Origin: Acetivibrio cellulolyticus CD2
GTDB taxonomy: Bacteria > Bacillota > Clostridia > Acetivibrionales > Acetivibrionaceae
Assembly: GCF_000179595.2 (NCBI RefSeq)
Contig: NZ_JH556659.1
Location: forward strand, 1,105,292-1,169,291
Reading direction: 5' to 3'
DNA: 64,000 nt
In this document: positions 53,901 to 61,971 of the stretch, piece after piece
Layout of the letters: every line of letters starts with the position of its first letter
How positions within the stretch are numbered: the first letter of the stretch is position 1
Notes under the pieces: model-generated
Told to the model about the DNA's origin: nothing
The model's input: the letters and a program-made list of their open reading frames with translations, nothing else
Database searches by the model: none
Made by a program: the position numbers and the translations under genes

Positions 53901-56432
53901 TCGATTCTTTCTTTTATAAATATACACCCAACAAATCCTTCGCACTGCTTCAAGATATCCTTCTACAAACTCGCATTCCCTTGATATCTTTAATGATTCA
54001 TTAAGAAACGAAAGTGCCCTATCGAAGTCATTCTTTCTGGTATATAATGCACCAATCATCTCGTTAGCTTTGGCAATTGTATGTTTGTCATCTACTTCCA
54101 TCGCAAGCTTCAGTACTACGTTATAGCACTCAAAAGCTTTTCTGTTTTCTCCCTTTCTTCTATAAAGTTCTCCCATCATAAATTGGATCTTAATAATATC
54201 TCTAATTGATGAAGTTTCCTGTGCAATCACATGAGCCTTTTTGAGATATGCTAAAGCTTGATTATTTATATGAAGCTTTAACATCCGATCGGCAGCTTCA
54301 ACCATTAATGCCAAAGCCCTCTCTTTTTCTTCACATCTTATAAGGTGATATATCAGCTCATCCTTATTAATTCTCTCCTCCTCTTTAAACCTCTGCTCCA
54401 GTATAATGGAGGCATTTCTATGATATTGAACTTTTCTGGCACTGCTAATTCTATTATAAACATCACTTTTTATGCTTCTGGAATGGAAATCATAGGCATA
54501 TCCCCAATCACCGAGCCTTTGTTCAATTATCTGATGGGACATCAATTCTATAAGTGCATCCCTTGTACGCTCCCGATCACCGTTTACCATCTTTTCAATA
54601 ACTTCGAATGACACTGGCGTATCAAATGCAGACAACATCTCAAGAATCATGTATAAATAAGGGCTAAGAGCATTTATATGCTTCCAAACTGCCTCATGCA
54701 TGTTTGACGGGATATAAAGCCCTGAATAGTCTGACTCATCATCAAAGTCTGTGCTCCATAGTCCATTTTCATCAAGATACAATTTCCGCTCTTTAAACAA
54801 GGCTGTAATTACATCTATAATAAATCCCGGATTCCCCTCAGTATAACGAAATATCTCCGTACAAAAAGCTGTAGGATAGTTCTTCATACCTAGAGTACTC
54901 TTAATGAGTTCTCCCGTTTCTTCAAAGTCAAATCTAGTTAAACTCATCTCATTCACAATATCCAAGGTTGCCCATTTATTCATGAAACTACTTAATAGCT
55001 TCTTTTTCTTAAGCTCTTGATTTCTAAAAGACAGAATAAAGCCGAACTGTCCAGTCTTTGCAGTACTGATAATATAATCTATAAGTTCAATAGTAGAATC
55101 ATCCATCCACTGAGCATTATCAATTATTATGATTGAAGGCCAGACCTCAATAACATTGAGAATGAAGCTGGCAATACGCACCTTTAACCTTAATTTCTCT
55201 TTGTCTTCTGATAAATCAGCCTTTGGAATAACTCCTTTTATAATCCGTTCATCAGGTAACACCTTTACCAATTCAGGCTTGTACTTTTCGAGTATTTCAA
55301 CAGGTGCTAAAGGTAACAACTGCTTTAAAATCTGAAGTATTGGCTCATATTTTTTACCATTGTTTTCATAAGACATGCCTCTTAAAATCTTAACTCTATC
55401 CAGTTCCATATAAAAGCTAAATTCATTTAACAGGCGGGTTTTCCCTATACCGGCTTCGCCAGATATACATTCAATCCTTCTATTGGAATTATTATTGAAT
55501 ATCTCATCTTTCCACTTAAAAAGTTGATTCATGTTTTTTTCTCTACCAATTAATCTAGTTGCACTTGTCAGCTTTTCTAAATACTTTTTTTGGAATAAAG
55601 GATAGTTCTTATCGCACAATTTACCAATTGCCCTAACTACTTCATGTACATTCTGATATCTATTCTCAGGTTTATCTGAAGCAAGTCTGTCAACGAGTTC
55701 AACGAATCTTTCGTTATCGATTCCATCATAAATACTGTTTACATTTTGCAGCAAACTTTTATATTTACTCCATGTATCGTAAAAGTTATTCCTATTCATG
55801 TTTTTTCTTGAAATAAGACAAAATATCAGTACTCCTAATGAATACATATCCGACAAAGCACCAGCATCGTCATTTTTAATCACTTCTGGTGCTTTATAAA
55901 ATGGGCTGTTTTTTCTTCCTTTAAACAAAGCTCTTTCCAAATCTTCATTGCCTGCAAATCCAGTCAGTTTTACTGACGTGATACCTCCATTTTCACTTAC
56001 TATTATACTTTTCTCATCAAGATTTTTATAAGCCAGTCCTCTACTATGCAAATAATCGAGTGCATAACATACTTCTACAACAAGATCCATAACTTCAATA
56101 AATCCCATACCTGTTGTAGCATTAAATATAGACCTTCCTTTAATATACTCATAAGTACAAATATATTGTTTTGCACTTATATTATTTCCGTCTATAGTAT
56201 TTAATGCTTCAAAGCCATAGATATTCATAATATTAGGATGGGCCATAGAAGTAAGAAAGCCTATTTCCCTTTTAAGAAAATCGAGAGACTTGACTGGTAC
56301 TGATTCTTGATAAATTATCTTTAATGCTACATTTCTGTTATCATGAAGCATATCAGCAGCAAGAAATACGGAGTTTGATAAATCCTCTTTAATAGATGCA
56401 ATAATTTTATAGCGATTATTAAGAATCTTCAT
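50970..56432 (-). CDS. Pseudokinase - STAND ATPase - TPR - GAF - GGDEF - GAF diguanylate cyclase
   Basis: This 1820-aa multidomain protein starts with a kinase fold at residues 1-285. VALK is kept, but the catalytic loop reads LAYKNLDEKS (Asn137 for Asp) and DFG reads TGF, so it is a pseudokinase. A PknK/MalT-like AAA+ ATPase occupies about 300-620, with Walker A SGEAGIGKTRLL (near 326) and Walker B SIIIIDNAQWMDD. TPR-type helical repeats span about 650-1130 and a GAF-like domain about 1290-1460. The GGDEF domain (about 1475-1635) has GGEEF at 1556 and the RxxD inhibitory site five residues before it. A C-terminal GAF-like domain lies at about 1650-1815. Predicted output is c-di-GMP. The start at 56432 follows AGAGG. 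Confidence 0.85.
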   Translation of the reverse strand: MKILNNRYKIIASIKEDLSNSVFLAADMLHDNRNVALKIIYQESVPVKSLDFLKREIGFLTSMAHPNIMNIYGFEALNTIDGNNISAKQYICTYEYIKGRSIFNATTGMGFIEVMDLVVEVCYALDYLHSRGLAYKNLDEKSIIVSENGGITSVKLTGFAGNEDLERALFKGRKNSPFYKAPEVIKNDDAGALSDMYSLGVLIFCLISRKNMNRNNFYDTWSKYKSLLQNVNSIYDGIDNERFVELVDRLASDKPENRYQNVHEVVRAIGKLCDKNYPLFQKKYLEKLTSATRLIGREKNMNQLFKWKDEIFNNNSNRRIECISGEAGIGKTRLLNEFSFYMELDRVKILRGMSYENNGKKYEPILQILKQLLPLAPVEILEKYKPELVKVLPDERIIKGVIPKADLSEDKEKLRLKVRIASFILNVIEVWPSIIIIDNAQWMDDSTIELIDYIISTAKTGQFGFILSFRNQELKKKKLLSSFMNKWATLDIVNEMSLTRFDFEETGELIKSTLGMKNYPTAFCTEIFRYTEGNPGFIIDVITALFKERKLYLDENGLWSTDFDDESDYSGLYIPSNMHEAVWKHINALSPYLYMILEMLSAFDTPVSFEVIEKMVNGDRERTRDALIELMSHQIIEQRLGDWGYAYDFHSRSIKSDVYNRISSARKVQYHRNASIILEQRFKEEERINKDELIYHLIRCEEKERALALMVEAADRMLKLHINNQALAYLKKAHVIAQETSSIRDIIKIQFMMGELYRRKGENRKAFECYNVVLKLAMEVDDKHTIAKANEMIGALYTRKNDFDRALSFLNESLKISRECEFVEGYLEAVRRICWVYIYKRKNREAIGIINKVIEEYADDRYNYYKAELYNVLGTHYLEYSKVEEALECYGKSIELFESNGEKVEIAYPLNNIATVFAEFLHDNKKAREYFEKSLEINLASNLVEGISSCYDNLGETCRLEDDYAKAIEYYFKCEEQAIEGELYSLLFSVYKNIVLAYLELDEYQKSYEYLQKCKSEIECNPERGIDFQLFCEYAAHFYYEMGSYKEASDYAQMAANSSKKADIQESIKCKSIAMMSDYALLDCDSSESKATLVNGMQSMLAMYQNTNMIKDRREVLHRFAGFMIEIGEMERASILMDESFKLSSDINTKRLEIEFLYIKGMLTGGIEGIKLIEKAMEINREYKSLRLEWKCYKAMGDIYYSNRDSSSATTYYIKALDILYKIVLKVPKEYQKLFLCTHKRYVPRERLLTIKVNNLKEQELLIERKLIKPLSCDDNYLVQFFFNSIYNETIVSDSKNNGIHDFENTNDIMKRVLTQISNEYEKNMELIIGAACELTSAELGYVLQYNDKNELEVVAMSKNGADNGYYQYLIEHSNLKRSGFFASDIFGRKSGDASIVLPQDVTGVMCIPICNNKSNKKNVLSKRKNIEKSTANIKGYLYLSTSSVLNNFTVQNFELCKILSGQAFLHMENYALKIISSIDKLTGVYTRKYFESVIDQIINNAHSEKSPLSLIMIDIDKFKSINDNFGHQKGDEILSNVGRILMENIRSADVCCRYGGEEFVIILPDTSINEAEAVAEKLRSAIEKERLMGQGNNLTVSLGVSSYPKHGEWRDELIGKADQALYYAKESGRNRSCVWNTRMRKLTNRMDKLAGIITGNVVQDQRNVLAMLEIIQLVNENIGLSDKIYKILGVIMEIFDSEYGMLLTVSGVNNGIGNVYTRKRSVLGWQDGENYSRKIVEKVVKTNSGVYIVDWDDIEIIDSETGEPVFNSILAEPIIKKKSIRGILYLSCPISRKEYGFSELNFLGVIGNMLSGIITHKAD

Positions 56433-56930
56433 AGTTCCTCTCCATTTCTGACTAGAAAATGGTATCAATATAACCTATCTTGCTAAGAAAAATGGAAAAA
56501 ACAATTACTCATTACCCTGGTATTTAACCAACTATACAAATTGCAATATTTGATAATACATATAGAATTGTGTAACTTATAGACAACTGAACAATACTTT
56601 GCAATACTTGACCATGAACGTAAAAAAGAATATTGTAAAAAACGTATCATATATATTATATCATATATTACTGGAGAATAAAACATCAATAACACAAAGT
56701 CATAACAAATTAACATAACATAAAAAAATAATCACAATATTTAATCAATTTTAACTATTTTGTAACCACTTTTGATTAAACATGATTTAATATTTTATTA
56801 GAGTATATCATATAAAACCATTTATTATTAGGGCTGTGTTCATAAAGGACCATCCCTTTTTATTTTTGTAGCTAATGTTATAAAATCGAATGCAGTCAAA
56901 TGGATTGGGAATTTTGTTTATCCTTTCATT
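56433..56930. other. 498-nt AT-rich gene-free stretch
   Basis: No supported coding frame. Short frames here are low-complexity and lack ribosome binding sites. It must hold the promoter of the 1820-aa protein gene, but no hexamer pair stands out. No c-di-GMP riboswitch consensus was recognised. Confidence 0.5.
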
Positions 56931-57557
56931 CTATCCGGTAATTATAGTTAAAACAACTCCAAATAGCACGAAAGGCGCAAAAGCCATTGCACTTTTCCTA
57001 TTAAGTTTTTTAAACAATACTGAAAATACACCAAATAAAGCACTGGCTAAAAAAGATATGATCATGACAGATATGGTTTTTTGAGCTCCAAGCAGCATTC
57101 CTGTGCATGCTATCAGCTTGGCATCCCCTATACCCAAACCGCCCTTTGAAACAAATGAAATTGAAAGTAGTATTCCTCCTGCCAGAACAAAGGTGGTCAA
57201 TGAGTCAGCAATCCTACCGAAACTAAAAAAAAGGCAGTTTAAAATTACACCTAATATTAATCCCAATACAATCAATTTATTGGGTATAATCCTGTTTTGA
57301 ATGTCCTTAATGCTTGCTGCAAAAAGTATAGCCGTTAATATCATATAACTTAAAGAGCAAAACCCTGTTCCATATTTTGTATAAACAATATAAAATATCA
57401 GGCCTAACCCGGCAGTAGTGAAAATAGATCTAGCATTTTGGTAATATAATGTGAAATACCATTTAATTAACGGTTTATATCTACCTTCAAAATTGACAAA
57501 CACATTAACCAAACTGCCAACTAAAACCCCTGTTAACACTGCCAAAAGGCTACTCAT
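56931..57557 (-). CDS. A24 prepilin peptidase
   Basis: This 208-aa polytopic membrane aspartic peptidase has its first catalytic Asp in IKDIQNRIIPNKL and its second in GLGIGDAKLIACTG. About six membrane segments are predicted. It lacks the N-terminal methylase domain of PilD-type enzymes, so it resembles TadV/CpaA or ComC-like short forms. The start is the ATG at 57557, with AAGGAG upstream. A longer frame would overlap the preceding gene and lacks an RBS. It follows the GGDEF-ATPase gene after 79 nt, probably in one transcript. Confidence 0.88.
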   Translation of the reverse strand: MSSLLAVLTGVLVGSLVNVFVNFEGRYKPLIKWYFTLYYQNARSIFTTAGLGLIFYIVYTKYGTGFCSLSYMILTAILFAASIKDIQNRIIPNKLIVLGLILGVILNCLFFSFGRIADSLTTFVLAGGILLSISFVSKGGLGIGDAKLIACTGMLLGAQKTISVMIISFLASALFGVFSVLFKKLNRKSAMAFAPFVLFGVVLTIITG

Positions 57558-57636
57558 CACATCTATCTCCTTGTAGAAATAATTAAATGATGTTTTATAT
57601 AAAATTAAAAAATACGAACTAATATTGCAGCTATTC

Positions 57637-60600
57637 TTAGTTATTTTCTGAATTATCCTGCATAGCAAAGTCTATTGCAGTTTCTATTGACATGGAATGT
57701 CCTTCATTCCACGCTGAATTGAATTCCTCAATTTTTAATTTTGCTTGGACCTCTTCAAAACGTCGTCTATAGTCATCAGCATCATCTTTTGAAATAAGTT
57801 TTCCATTGACTTCAAACAACCTACCTGCAGTTCCAAAAAGAGTTGCAGCCTTAATAAGCTGACCGTCTAACGCAGCCAATCCTGCTAAACCTCCTAATGT
57901 AAGCAGTACAAACATTGCATTTCTTTGATTATATTCACGGAACACTTCCAAACTCTTTTTATATAACTCTCTTGCCTTATCATGATTTCCCTGGTACATT
58001 TCCAATTCAGCCATATTCCTATATATCCACATTGTCTCTCCATTATGATTTACTTCCAGAGATATTGATAATCCTTCATTATAAAGCTCACTTGCCATCC
58101 TAAATTCACCCTGGTATCTTGCTATCTCACCAAGGTCTTTCATTGCACTGGCAACAACACTCTTATATCCTATCTCCTGTCCTAATTTTAAACATTCTTT
58201 ATAATATTCTGTAGCTAAACTAAGCTTACGCTCTGAACGTGCCAATTCTGCCAAGCACATCAGCGCACCAACTTTTCCAGTCTTATCCTTAAGCTCATCA
58301 CATGCTGCAAGGTGTTCTTTAAACAACTTTTCTGCATTTTCGAAGTTACCCTTTCCCCTTGCTAAACGCCCCAGCCTGTTGAGTGCAGTAGCTATGCCTC
58401 TCTTGTCACCTAACTGCTTACACATTTTCAAACTTTCATTTGAGTACTTTTCTACCAAATTGAAGTCACCTTCATAGTACTTTGTATAACATAAGTCCTG
58501 TAAAAGAAGTACCACACCGGGCTTGTCATCCATATCCCTAAATAAATCCAGACTCTTATTCCACATCTCCTCAGTTCTCTTATGGTCCCCAAACATGTAA
58601 TATACCCAGCCAAGTTTATGTAAAATTCTCGCTTCCCCATAATAATCATGATTTATTTTGCTAAGTTCCAATCCTGTATTTAAAACTTCAATCGCCTTTT
58701 TGCAATCTCCTTCCAATTGAACCAACCTGCCAAGCCAATGATATATCATGGCAAATTCCTTTGATTTTAGACTTCCAGCATATTTATTAACTATATTATT
58801 CAATATCAGTCGGCCTTCGCTCCAACGGCCCCCAAGTTCCCAGTACTCTCCAAGTCCAACTGCCAACGCTACTTCAAGCTCTACATTATTTTCTTTCTTA
58901 GCCCATTCAATGGCTGCCAATACATTTGAATATGAGCGTTCAAGCCTATTAAGGTATAAATATTGTTCAGGCCCATTTATATTATTTTGCACGTCTTCAA
59001 CTAATGACATGTAATAGTAAGCATGTTTTTTCTCTAAAACATCCTTCTTACCACTTGAATTCAAGCACTCCACCGCGAACTCATGAATAGTTTCAAGCAT
59101 TCCAAAATTAATTTCTTCTCTATTTGAATTGTCAGTAACATTTCTAATTAAACTTTTGTCTAAAAGTGACATCAAACAGTCAGATATACTTATTTGAAGT
59201 TTAATATCGCCGCTCATAACCTTATCAACTGCATCCCTTGTGAAACTGCCAATAAATACACCTAAACCCATAAATAATTGTTGTTCGTCCTCATTTAGCA
59301 AACTATAGCCCCATTCAATAGTACTCTTCAAAGTCTGATGCCTTGAAGGTAAGTCTCTAGGGCCATTGTTCAGCCAATTCAGCCGGTTTCTGCTTTGTTC
59401 TAACATTTCCGTCAACGAAATACGACCAACATTTGATGCTGCCAGTTCTATTGCAAGTGGAATTCCATCCAGGCGGGCACACAATTCTGCAACTTGCCCG
59501 ATATTATCTTTTGTAAGCACAAAGTTATATTGAACTGCCTGAGCACGTGATGCAAACAATGCAATTGCGGCCTGCTGCATCATCCTTTCTACACTATTTC
59601 TTTGCTCCAATTCTTTAACTTCTAATGGTGGTACATTAAAAACGTGTTCTCCGGAAATATGTAACGCCTCACGGCTTGTCACTATTACCGTTATCAATCT
59701 AGCCGATGCAAGAAGCTCTGCAAGCATTGGTGCAGCTGCAATAACCTGCTCAAAGTTATCAATAATTATCAATCTATGTTTATCCTTAAGTGCACTTTTC
59801 ATTGAATCTAAAATTGATTGACCTGAAGTTTCAACTATATCCATTACTTTAGCAATAGACGAAACTACTAAATCAGACTTTGTGACTGAAGCAAGAGACA
59901 CAAAAAACACTCCATCTTCAAAATCATTAAGCCTTATAGATGCTACTTGCAGAGCCAACCGGGTTTTCCCAATTCCGCCAGGTCCAACAAGAGTTACTAA
60001 TCTGCTTTTATCCAATAACGAACTAACCTGACTTATTTCCGCCTCTCTGCCAATAAACTCAGTCAAAAAAGAAGGCAGGTTATTTTGAGGCATTTTCCTA
60101 AATCTATCAAGATTCTTATGAAGTGATATAGTGGTATAGTTAGGCTCAATCAACCATTCATGATCACCATTTTTCTTTATTATTCCCTTCTCAATTAAAT
60201 ATGAAAGGCTTTCACTTAATTGCTTTGGATATCCCATTGTCTGGGTATACAGCCAGTCTAAAAATGATGCTGGCGGATCCCATGACAAAACACTTCTCAC
60301 AAATATATTAACACCCTTAGGTGAAAAGGGCTTTAAATAAACAGTATCATAAAGCGGTACATTCAAATACTCAAAATTTCTAGTCGTGTCAGGATCTGAA
60401 GAATATATAAGACCAAAACATTGAAGTTTACTGCCCATAATGCAATTCCTCAACATATTCAAAGTAGCATGGTCTACAAAAGCCAGATTATCAATAATTA
60501 ATATGAAACCTGCTTTATTATTTTTTTCTAATAGTTTAATTAGCAAATCTTCAAAATCTTCAATATTAAATAATTTTTTAAAATCAAAAGTCTCATTTTC

Positions 60601-61392
60601 TGATTCAAGCAAAAGTCCATAAGCCTTTGATTTTAATTCATACTTCCCAGTAAGAAATAAAACTTCAAAATTGCTCATTTTAGCTGCTGATTCTATTTTT
60701 GAAAGAAAGCTTGTACGCCCTGAGCCTTGAGGTCCAATAATGCTTAAAATCCCTCGTCCTTTATCAGGCAAAACATCCAGGAAACAATTAAGTTTTGAAT
60801 GAGCTTCATCTCTTTCAATCAATCGCGATAACTTGTTAAATACAATATCATTTTGAAATGTATAGGTTTCTCCAACAACCTGTCCACGGCCTTTACGCTT
60901 AGCCTCATAGCAACGTCGGTCTGCAACGTTAAATATCTCTTCCGCATTTGTAGCATCATCAGGATAACTTGCTACACCGATACTTAGCGATATATTGAGA
61001 GTAGGTTCGCCCGGAAAAGGAACCATCCTGATTTTATCCAATATGCGATTTGTCAATGATAATGCTTGCTTTTTGTGAGTATTCATCATCAGCAATACAA
61101 ATTCATCACCGCCATACCTGAACAAAATGTCTGATTTCCTCATTAAGTTATTCAAACGCATTACAAATCCTTGTAAAATCTGGTCTCCACGAATGTGGCC
61201 ATAGGCATCATTTATACTTTTAAAATAGTCAATATCAATTAAGCACAAAGAAAGCGGTATACCATAACGAGAACATCTCTCTACTTCATCAGGAAACTGC
61301 TCGTTTAAAAGTGCACGCGAATAAGCCCCTGTCAGGGGATCATGAATTGTAAAATCCTGCTGTAGATTATTAAACGAGAAAGATTCCTGCAT
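57637..61392 (-). CDS. GGDEF - AAA - NB-ARC - TPR diguanylate cyclase
   Basis: In this 1251-aa protein, residues 15-175 are a GGDEF domain with intact GGDEF (94-98) and an RxxD inhibitory site (RKSD) five residues upstream. A first P-loop module (about 195-420) has Walker A GPQGSGRTS, where the lysine is Arg, and Walker B FILIIDNLAF. A second, NB-ARC/AfsR-like module (about 445-760) has intact GPGGIGKTRLALQ and LIIIDNFEQ. TPR-type repeats follow (about 790-1190). It is STAND-like, with the cyclase at the N-terminus as effector. It is presumably activated by ligand or protein binding to the repeats. No membrane segment. The G-rich RBS lies 5 nt before the ATG. Confidence 0.88.
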   Translation of the reverse strand: MQESFSFNNLQQDFTIHDPLTGAYSRALLNEQFPDEVERCSRYGIPLSLCLIDIDYFKSINDAYGHIRGDQILQGFVMRLNNLMRKSDILFRYGGDEFVLLMMNTHKKQALSLTNRILDKIRMVPFPGEPTLNISLSIGVASYPDDATNAEEIFNVADRRCYEAKRKGRGQVVGETYTFQNDIVFNKLSRLIERDEAHSKLNCFLDVLPDKGRGILSIIGPQGSGRTSFLSKIESAAKMSNFEVLFLTGKYELKSKAYGLLLESENETFDFKKLFNIEDFEDLLIKLLEKNNKAGFILIIDNLAFVDHATLNMLRNCIMGSKLQCFGLIYSSDPDTTRNFEYLNVPLYDTVYLKPFSPKGVNIFVRSVLSWDPPASFLDWLYTQTMGYPKQLSESLSYLIEKGIIKKNGDHEWLIEPNYTTISLHKNLDRFRKMPQNNLPSFLTEFIGREAEISQVSSLLDKSRLVTLVGPGGIGKTRLALQVASIRLNDFEDGVFFVSLASVTKSDLVVSSIAKVMDIVETSGQSILDSMKSALKDKHRLIIIDNFEQVIAAAPMLAELLASARLITVIVTSREALHISGEHVFNVPPLEVKELEQRNSVERMMQQAAIALFASRAQAVQYNFVLTKDNIGQVAELCARLDGIPLAIELAASNVGRISLTEMLEQSRNRLNWLNNGPRDLPSRHQTLKSTIEWGYSLLNEDEQQLFMGLGVFIGSFTRDAVDKVMSGDIKLQISISDCLMSLLDKSLIRNVTDNSNREEINFGMLETIHEFAVECLNSSGKKDVLEKKHAYYYMSLVEDVQNNINGPEQYLYLNRLERSYSNVLAAIEWAKKENNVELEVALAVGLGEYWELGGRWSEGRLILNNIVNKYAGSLKSKEFAMIYHWLGRLVQLEGDCKKAIEVLNTGLELSKINHDYYGEARILHKLGWVYYMFGDHKRTEEMWNKSLDLFRDMDDKPGVVLLLQDLCYTKYYEGDFNLVEKYSNESLKMCKQLGDKRGIATALNRLGRLARGKGNFENAEKLFKEHLAACDELKDKTGKVGALMCLAELARSERKLSLATEYYKECLKLGQEIGYKSVVASAMKDLGEIARYQGEFRMASELYNEGLSISLEVNHNGETMWIYRNMAELEMYQGNHDKARELYKKSLEVFREYNQRNAMFVLLTLGGLAGLAALDGQLIKAATLFGTAGRLFEVNGKLISKDDADDYRRRFEEVQAKLKIEEFNSAWNEGHSMSIETAIDFAMQDNSENN

Positions 61393-61710
61393 AGAGCCCC
61401 CCCCTTAAAGCTAATGAAAATAGGATATTCAACTGCACTTTAATATGTGACCTCGCATAGACTTTTATATATTAAACATTATATAACAAAATCTCATTTC
61501 CACGTTAACAAAATACAAAAACAATGTATATCTTTACTATATTATCTCTATTTTTATCCTAAACTGCAATATAAATTTTAAGTTATATTTAGTGAAAAAT
61601 AAAAATCTTTCCAATCGCGCAAATTATAACACATTATTTCCCACAACTCAATAAAAATCTTTGAGACTTTAAATTCCGTAATTTTCTAACAGTTCATAAA
61701 ACTCTTAAGT

Positions 61711-61771
61711 ATCAGAATTAGTTAACATTTAAGTGTTATATAGATTTAACTTTAATGTTCGTTATCTATAT
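61711..61771 (-). repeat. 61-nt intergenic repeat, copy 2 (inverted)
   Basis: The reverse complement matches 25619-25679 with about eight mismatches. It lies in the 579-nt gene-free stretch 320 nt upstream of the GGDEF-ATPase gene. The rest of that stretch is AT-rich, with a repeat and terminator at its right end. Confidence 0.7.
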
Positions 61772-61870
61772 AACATAATATATTCGAAATTTATTCATTT
61801 TTTATATCCATTCTACAAAGTTTACTATAATTTAGGGAAAAATTATTTTTATTTTTTATGTTCTCTATAC

Positions 61871-61916
61871 CATTAGAACATCAGAACGCTTGCTAAATAA
61901 ATTCCTCAAATAAAAA
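61871..61916 (-). repeat. Dispersed intergenic repeat, copy E (shortened)
   Basis: Shares GCTTG and AAATTCCTCAAATAAAAA with copy D, with a deletion in the middle. It again lies directly after a terminator of the leftward gene. Confidence 0.5.
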
Positions 61917-61960
61917 TGGCTATTGCATAGCTTACTAAGTAAGCTATGCAATAGCCATTT
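61914..61960. terminator. Strong intrinsic terminator
   Basis: A nearly perfect palindrome of 47 nt (arms AAATGGCTATTGCATAGC and its complement, 21 bp or more), followed on the minus strand by TTTTTATTT. It ends the transcript of the secreted stalk-domain protein 12 nt after its stop. Confidence 0.92.
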
Positions 61961-61971
61961 AAAACCTTAAC

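Noticed and set aside
56483..56716. 77-codon leftward frame in the 498-nt gap
   Set aside because: Aromatic and Ile-rich translation of AT-rich DNA, without an RBS.
56433..56930. c-di-GMP riboswitch near the diguanylate cyclase genes
   Set aside because: No GEMM-like core was recognised here or in 61393-61971.
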